Assembly (NCBI GenBank): GCA_028701415.1
Contig: JAQVQU010000050.1
Span: 1-7,428 of the forward strand
Origin: Clostridia bacterium
GTDB lineage: Bacteria; Bacillota; Clostridia; Christensenellales; DTU072
Length of the DNA stretch: 7,428 nucleotides
Direction: 5' to 3'
The position numbers and the translations under genes were made by a program. The notes below the pieces were generated by a model. It worked only from the letters and a program-made list of their open reading frames with translations, searched no databases and was not told where the DNA came from. Of the stretch, positions 4,978 to 7,428 are shown in pieces (position 1 is the first letter of the stretch; each line of letters begins with the position of its first letter).

Positions 4978-5793
4978 TTATATGAGTCCCCAAAAGTTAG
5001 AATTCACAGCTAAGACCAAAACAATTAGAGCTGCTGTGTATATTCCCCCAAGGATGTCTCTAAAGGAAGCTTTCAATACCTTATATCTGGTTCTATTGGG
5101 AGTTGCATTATAGCATCTTGCATCGAGTGCCAAGGCTAACTCATCTGCTCTTCTGAATGCGGAAACAAAAAGAGGTATTAAAACAGGAAGCAAAGCCCTT
5201 GCCCTCTTTATAAGTCCTCCATTATCAAAAGCAGCCCCCCTTGCCTTTTGAGCCATCATAATTTTATCCACTTCTTCGAGAAGAATAGGAATAAACCTTA
5301 GTGCAATATTCATTATTATTGCAAGGTCGTGAACAGGAACTTTTATAAGCTTCAAGGGATACATTAAACTTTCTAAGCCATCCGTTAAAGCCATGGGAGT
5401 AGTTGTAAAAGTAATAAGACTTGTACCTGCCACAAGGAAAAAAATTCTTAGAGATAATTTTGCTGCAAGCTCAAGTCCACCAACTGAAATAACCAGTTTT
5501 TCCCAGGACCATAAAACCCTACCTGATGCGTTAAAAAACACATTCAAGATAGCAGTAAATATAACAATAAAAATAATGCTTTTTAAGCTTTTTAGTATCT
5601 TAATCAGTGGAACTTTGGATACCAAAATGACTATTAACAGCCAAGCAAAGATGGCAATAAAAGCGTAAAGATTTATCACTAAAAAAACTGCAACAACGTA
5701 AGCGATTACCAAGAGAAATTTTACTCTTGGATCCATCTTATGGACAAAAGACTCTACAGGATAAAACTGTCCAAACGATACGTCACGAACCAT
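4978..5793 (-). CDS. ecfT: ECF transporter transmembrane component EcfT
   Basis: EcfT is the membrane scaffold of energy-coupling factor importers: it holds a substrate-specific S component and transmits ATP-driven motion from EcfA1/EcfA2. The 271 residues show several hydrophobic segments, at about 26-58, 72-88, 112-131, 156-172, 200-212 and 251-268. The cytosolic coupling region contains the two Ala-Arg motifs that contact the ATPases: QKARGAAF, with ARG at 184-186, and LALDARCY, with ARC at 225-227. The second has Cys in place of the textbook Gly. The start overlaps the ecfA2 end by 11 bp, and its GGAGGG SD lies inside ecfA2, so translation is probably coupled. No S component lies nearby, so the substrate cannot be named. 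Confidence 0.95.
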   Translation of the reverse strand: MVRDVSFGQFYPVESFVHKMDPRVKFLLVIAYVVAVFLVINLYAFIAIFAWLLIVILVSKVPLIKILKSLKSIIFIVIFTAILNVFFNASGRVLWSWEKLVISVGGLELAAKLSLRIFFLVAGTSLITFTTTPMALTDGLESLMYPLKLIKVPVHDLAIIMNIALRFIPILLEEVDKIMMAQKARGAAFDNGGLIKRARALLPVLIPLFVSAFRRADELALALDARCYNATPNRTRYKVLKASFRDILGGIYTAALIVLVLAVNSNFWGLI

Positions 5794-6661
5794 TTTTACC
5801 CTCCATTTTTTTTATTATCCCAGAGGCTACAATGGCCTCAGTCAGGTCAAAGACATTGAGACAATCGGAAGAAAGTGAAACCCCCTTGTTCTTTAACAAT
5901 TCGCGTATTTCAACAGTATGAGGTATCTTTAGACCAGTATCGGCAAGATTTAAAGGGTTATGAAAAAAGTCCTTAGGAGTGCCATCAAAAATTAGTTTCC
6001 CATCATTCAAAACTAGAACCCTGTCACAATATTCGGCAATTTCATCCATGTTATGACTTATCATTATAACCGTATTGCAAAAAGACTTTTTTAGATCCAT
6101 AATCAGGTTTAAAATAGCCCTCTTTCCTAGAGGATCCAATCCAGAAGTAGGTTCATCTAATACTAAAATCTCCGGTTTCGAGGCAATTACTCCCGCTATC
6201 GCTACTCTTCTTTGCTCTCCACCCGATAACTCAAAGGGAGATTTCATTTTGACTTCTTTTACATCTACCCCTACTAGAGACAAAGCAGACTCTGCTGCTA
6301 TTATTGCTTGTTCTTTATCATAACCAAAATTAATGGGACCAAAAGAAACATCCTTAATCACAGTATCTTCAAACAGCTGATACTCAGGATATTGGAACAA
6401 CATTCCTACTTTTGCTCTCAATTGCTTATATGGGATTTTCTTTAAAGATAGATCAATATCACAAACAACCAACTTTCCTGAGGTTAATTTAATTAAAGCA
6501 TTAAAATGTTGCACCAATGTGCTTTTACCCGACCCAGTAGACCCTATTATCCCTACAGTTTCGCCTTTTTTTATCGTAAAATTGAGGGCGGAAAGAGCCG
6601 TCTTTTCAAAGGGAGATTTGACACTATATGTGTAAGATAAGTTTGATGCTTCTATAGACAT
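5783..6661 (-). CDS. ecfA2: ECF transporter ATP-binding protein EcfA2
   Basis: This is one of the two ATPases that power the ECF importer on the inner face of the membrane. The 292 residues contain a complete nucleotide-binding domain: Walker A GSTGSGKST (40-48), Q-loop LFQYPEYQLF with Gln90, signature LSGGE (145-149), Walker B ILVLDEP with Asp169 and Glu170, and H-loop His203. About 80 C-terminal residues follow, as expected for EcfA proteins. I assign EcfA2 rather than EcfA1 from its place as the second ATPase, directly before ecfT, and from the FQYPEYQLF and DEPTSGLDP motifs. GAGGA precedes the ATG. It follows ecfA1 by 71 bp and overlaps ecfT by 11 bp. All catalytic residues are present. 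Confidence 0.95.
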   Translation of the reverse strand: MSIEASNLSYTYSVKSPFEKTALSALNFTIKKGETVGIIGSTGSGKSTLVQHFNALIKLTSGKLVVCDIDLSLKKIPYKQLRAKVGMLFQYPEYQLFEDTVIKDVSFGPINFGYDKEQAIIAAESALSLVGVDVKEVKMKSPFELSGGEQRRVAIAGVIASKPEILVLDEPTSGLDPLGKRAILNLIMDLKKSFCNTVIMISHNMDEIAEYCDRVLVLNDGKLIFDGTPKDFFHNPLNLADTGLKIPHTVEIRELLKNKGVSLSSDCLNVFDLTEAIVASGIIKKMEGKNGS

Positions 6662-6732
6662 TCTTCTGTTTTCCTCTTTATCGCTCTATCATTATTTTTT
6701 CTAATTGTATCTTTGTTTGCAGAAAATTATCT

Positions 6733-7428
6733 CTATTTCCCAGACACCAATGAGTCAACTAAATCCTCTTCCGTCAAAGCTAACGGAATATCATACCCTA
6801 AATTTCTTAATTCAACCGATACCTTGGTAGCAACTGGAAGTTCTAACTTAGCCTCATGAATAACATCTACTTTTTCAAAAACTTCTTTAGGAGTCCCGAC
6901 TAGAACAATCCTGCCCTCATTCATCACCGCTACTTTATCTGCTCTTATTGCTTCTTCCATATAGTGAGTAATCAAAATTACTGTCATACCTTCTTCTCTG
7001 TTCAGTTTAAGAACTGTATCCATGACCTCATCCCTTCCCTTCGGGTCAAGCATTGCAGTGCTCTCATCTAAAATTAATACTTCTGGTTTCATTACTAGAA
7101 TAGCGGCTATTGCAATTCTCTGTTTCTGCCCCCCGGATAGCCTGTTTGGAGTTCTTTCTCTATATTCCTCCATATTTACTGTTTTTAAAGCCCATTCTAT
7201 TCTTTCTTTAATATCTTCTCTCTTTACGCCTAAATTTTCGGGGCCAAAAGCAAGGTCATCTTCAATAATTGAGGCTACCATTTGATTATCAGGATTTTGG
7301 AAAACCATTCCAACTTTACTCCGGATTTCAAATGTTTTTTCTTCGTCAGTAGTGTCAATATCGTTAACAAGCACTTTACCTTTATCAGGGACAAAAAAAC
7401 CGTTAAGAAGTTTCGCTAAAGTTGATTT
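6733..7428 (-). CDS. ecfA1: ECF transporter ATP-binding protein EcfA1, 231 C-terminal codons (5' end outside window)
   Basis: This is the partner ATPase of EcfA2 in the ECF importer. The open frame runs to the window edge, where the first visible residues are KST, the end of Walker A, so roughly 40 N-terminal residues are missing. Counting from that lysine, the Q-loop MVFQNPDNQ has Gln44, the signature LSGGQ is at 97-101, Walker B VLILDES has Asp121 and Glu122, and H-loop LITHYMEEA has His155. DESTAMLDP, with Ser in place of the Pro of ordinary ABC ATPases, is typical of EcfA1. A GTG at 7372-7374 lies inside the domain and is not the start. It is the first ecf gene of this cluster; rplQ would be expected beyond the edge by analogy with other Firmicutes. 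Confidence 0.95.
   Translation of the reverse strand, partial: KSTLAKLLNGFFVPDKGKVLVNDIDTTDEEKTFEIRSKVGMVFQNPDNQMVASIIEDDLAFGPENLGVKREDIKERIEWALKTVNMEEYRERTPNRLSGGQKQRIAIAAILVMKPEVLILDESTAMLDPKGRDEVMDTVLKLNREEGMTVILITHYMEEAIRADKVAVMNEGRIVLVGTPKEVFEKVDVIHEAKLELPVATKVSVELRNLGYDIPLALTEEDLVDSLVSGK

Noticed and set aside
7022..7285. Plus-strand open frame of 87 codons
   Set aside because: Antisense to the signature and Walker B region of ecfA1; a shadow of the real gene. The same applies to plus-strand frames at 5393-5668, 5727-5921 and 6075-6323.
7372..7374. GTG as the start of ecfA1
   Set aside because: In-frame codons upstream continue the protein back to the KST of Walker A at the window edge, so the true start is outside.
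1..7428. Defence system, CRISPR array, phage or transposon genes, tRNA or rRNA
   Set aside because: No regularly spaced repeats, no such protein motifs and no tRNA-like cloverleaf were seen; the protein-coding genes are all recognisable housekeeping or metabolic families.

Overview
The window comes from an AT-rich, low-GC Gram-positive bacterium, most likely a member of the Clostridia (Bacillota). I base this on the gene order ecfA1-ecfA2-ecfT-truA-rplM-rpsI, which is the usual end of the large ribosomal-protein region in Firmicutes, on strong GGAGG-type ribosome binding sites, and on AGA/ATA-rich codon use. A genus cannot be named from the sequence. Every convincing gene lies on the minus strand, so transcription runs from right to left. 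The right edge cuts ecfA1 at its 5' end, and the left edge cuts an acyl-CoA ligase gene at its 3' end.

Right part (about 4212-7428): two ABC ATPases (EcfA1, EcfA2) and the membrane protein EcfT make up the energising module of an ECF vitamin/metal importer. They are closely packed with truA (tRNA pseudouridine synthase), with an 11-bp ecfA2/ecfT overlap and a 16-bp ecfT-truA gap. No substrate-binding S component lies here, so this is probably the shared module that serves S components encoded elsewhere.

Middle (about 2953-4110): rplM (L13) and rpsI (S9) form a two-gene ribosomal operon. It has its own sigma-A-type promoter, a structured leader that looks like the Firmicutes L13 leader, and a clear rho-independent terminator after rpsI.

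Left-middle (1661-3020): trxB (NADPH-thioredoxin reductase) has its own promoter and a perfect SD. It is translationally coupled by an ATGA overlap to a predicted lipoprotein with a single rhodanese domain.

Left (1-1660): the N-terminal 352 codons of an AMP-forming acyl-CoA ligase are preceded by about 600 bp of AT-rich DNA. The most interesting part of the window is in this gap. At 1156-1268, on the minus strand, an extended -10 promoter is followed about 75 nt later by a strong terminator. The terminator stem is completed by G-U pairs only when read on that strand. This predicts an undescribed small RNA of about 78 nt with an unpaired UUUUCCCCCUU segment that could mask Shine-Dalgarno sequences. 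Its 5' half can pair extensively with the trxB start region in this same window. The downstream acyl-CoA ligase has no SD, and its best promoter would start transcription at its ATG, so its mRNA may be leaderless.

I saw no mobile element, CRISPR array, tRNA or rRNA. All motif and structure calls were made by eye, without database or folding software.
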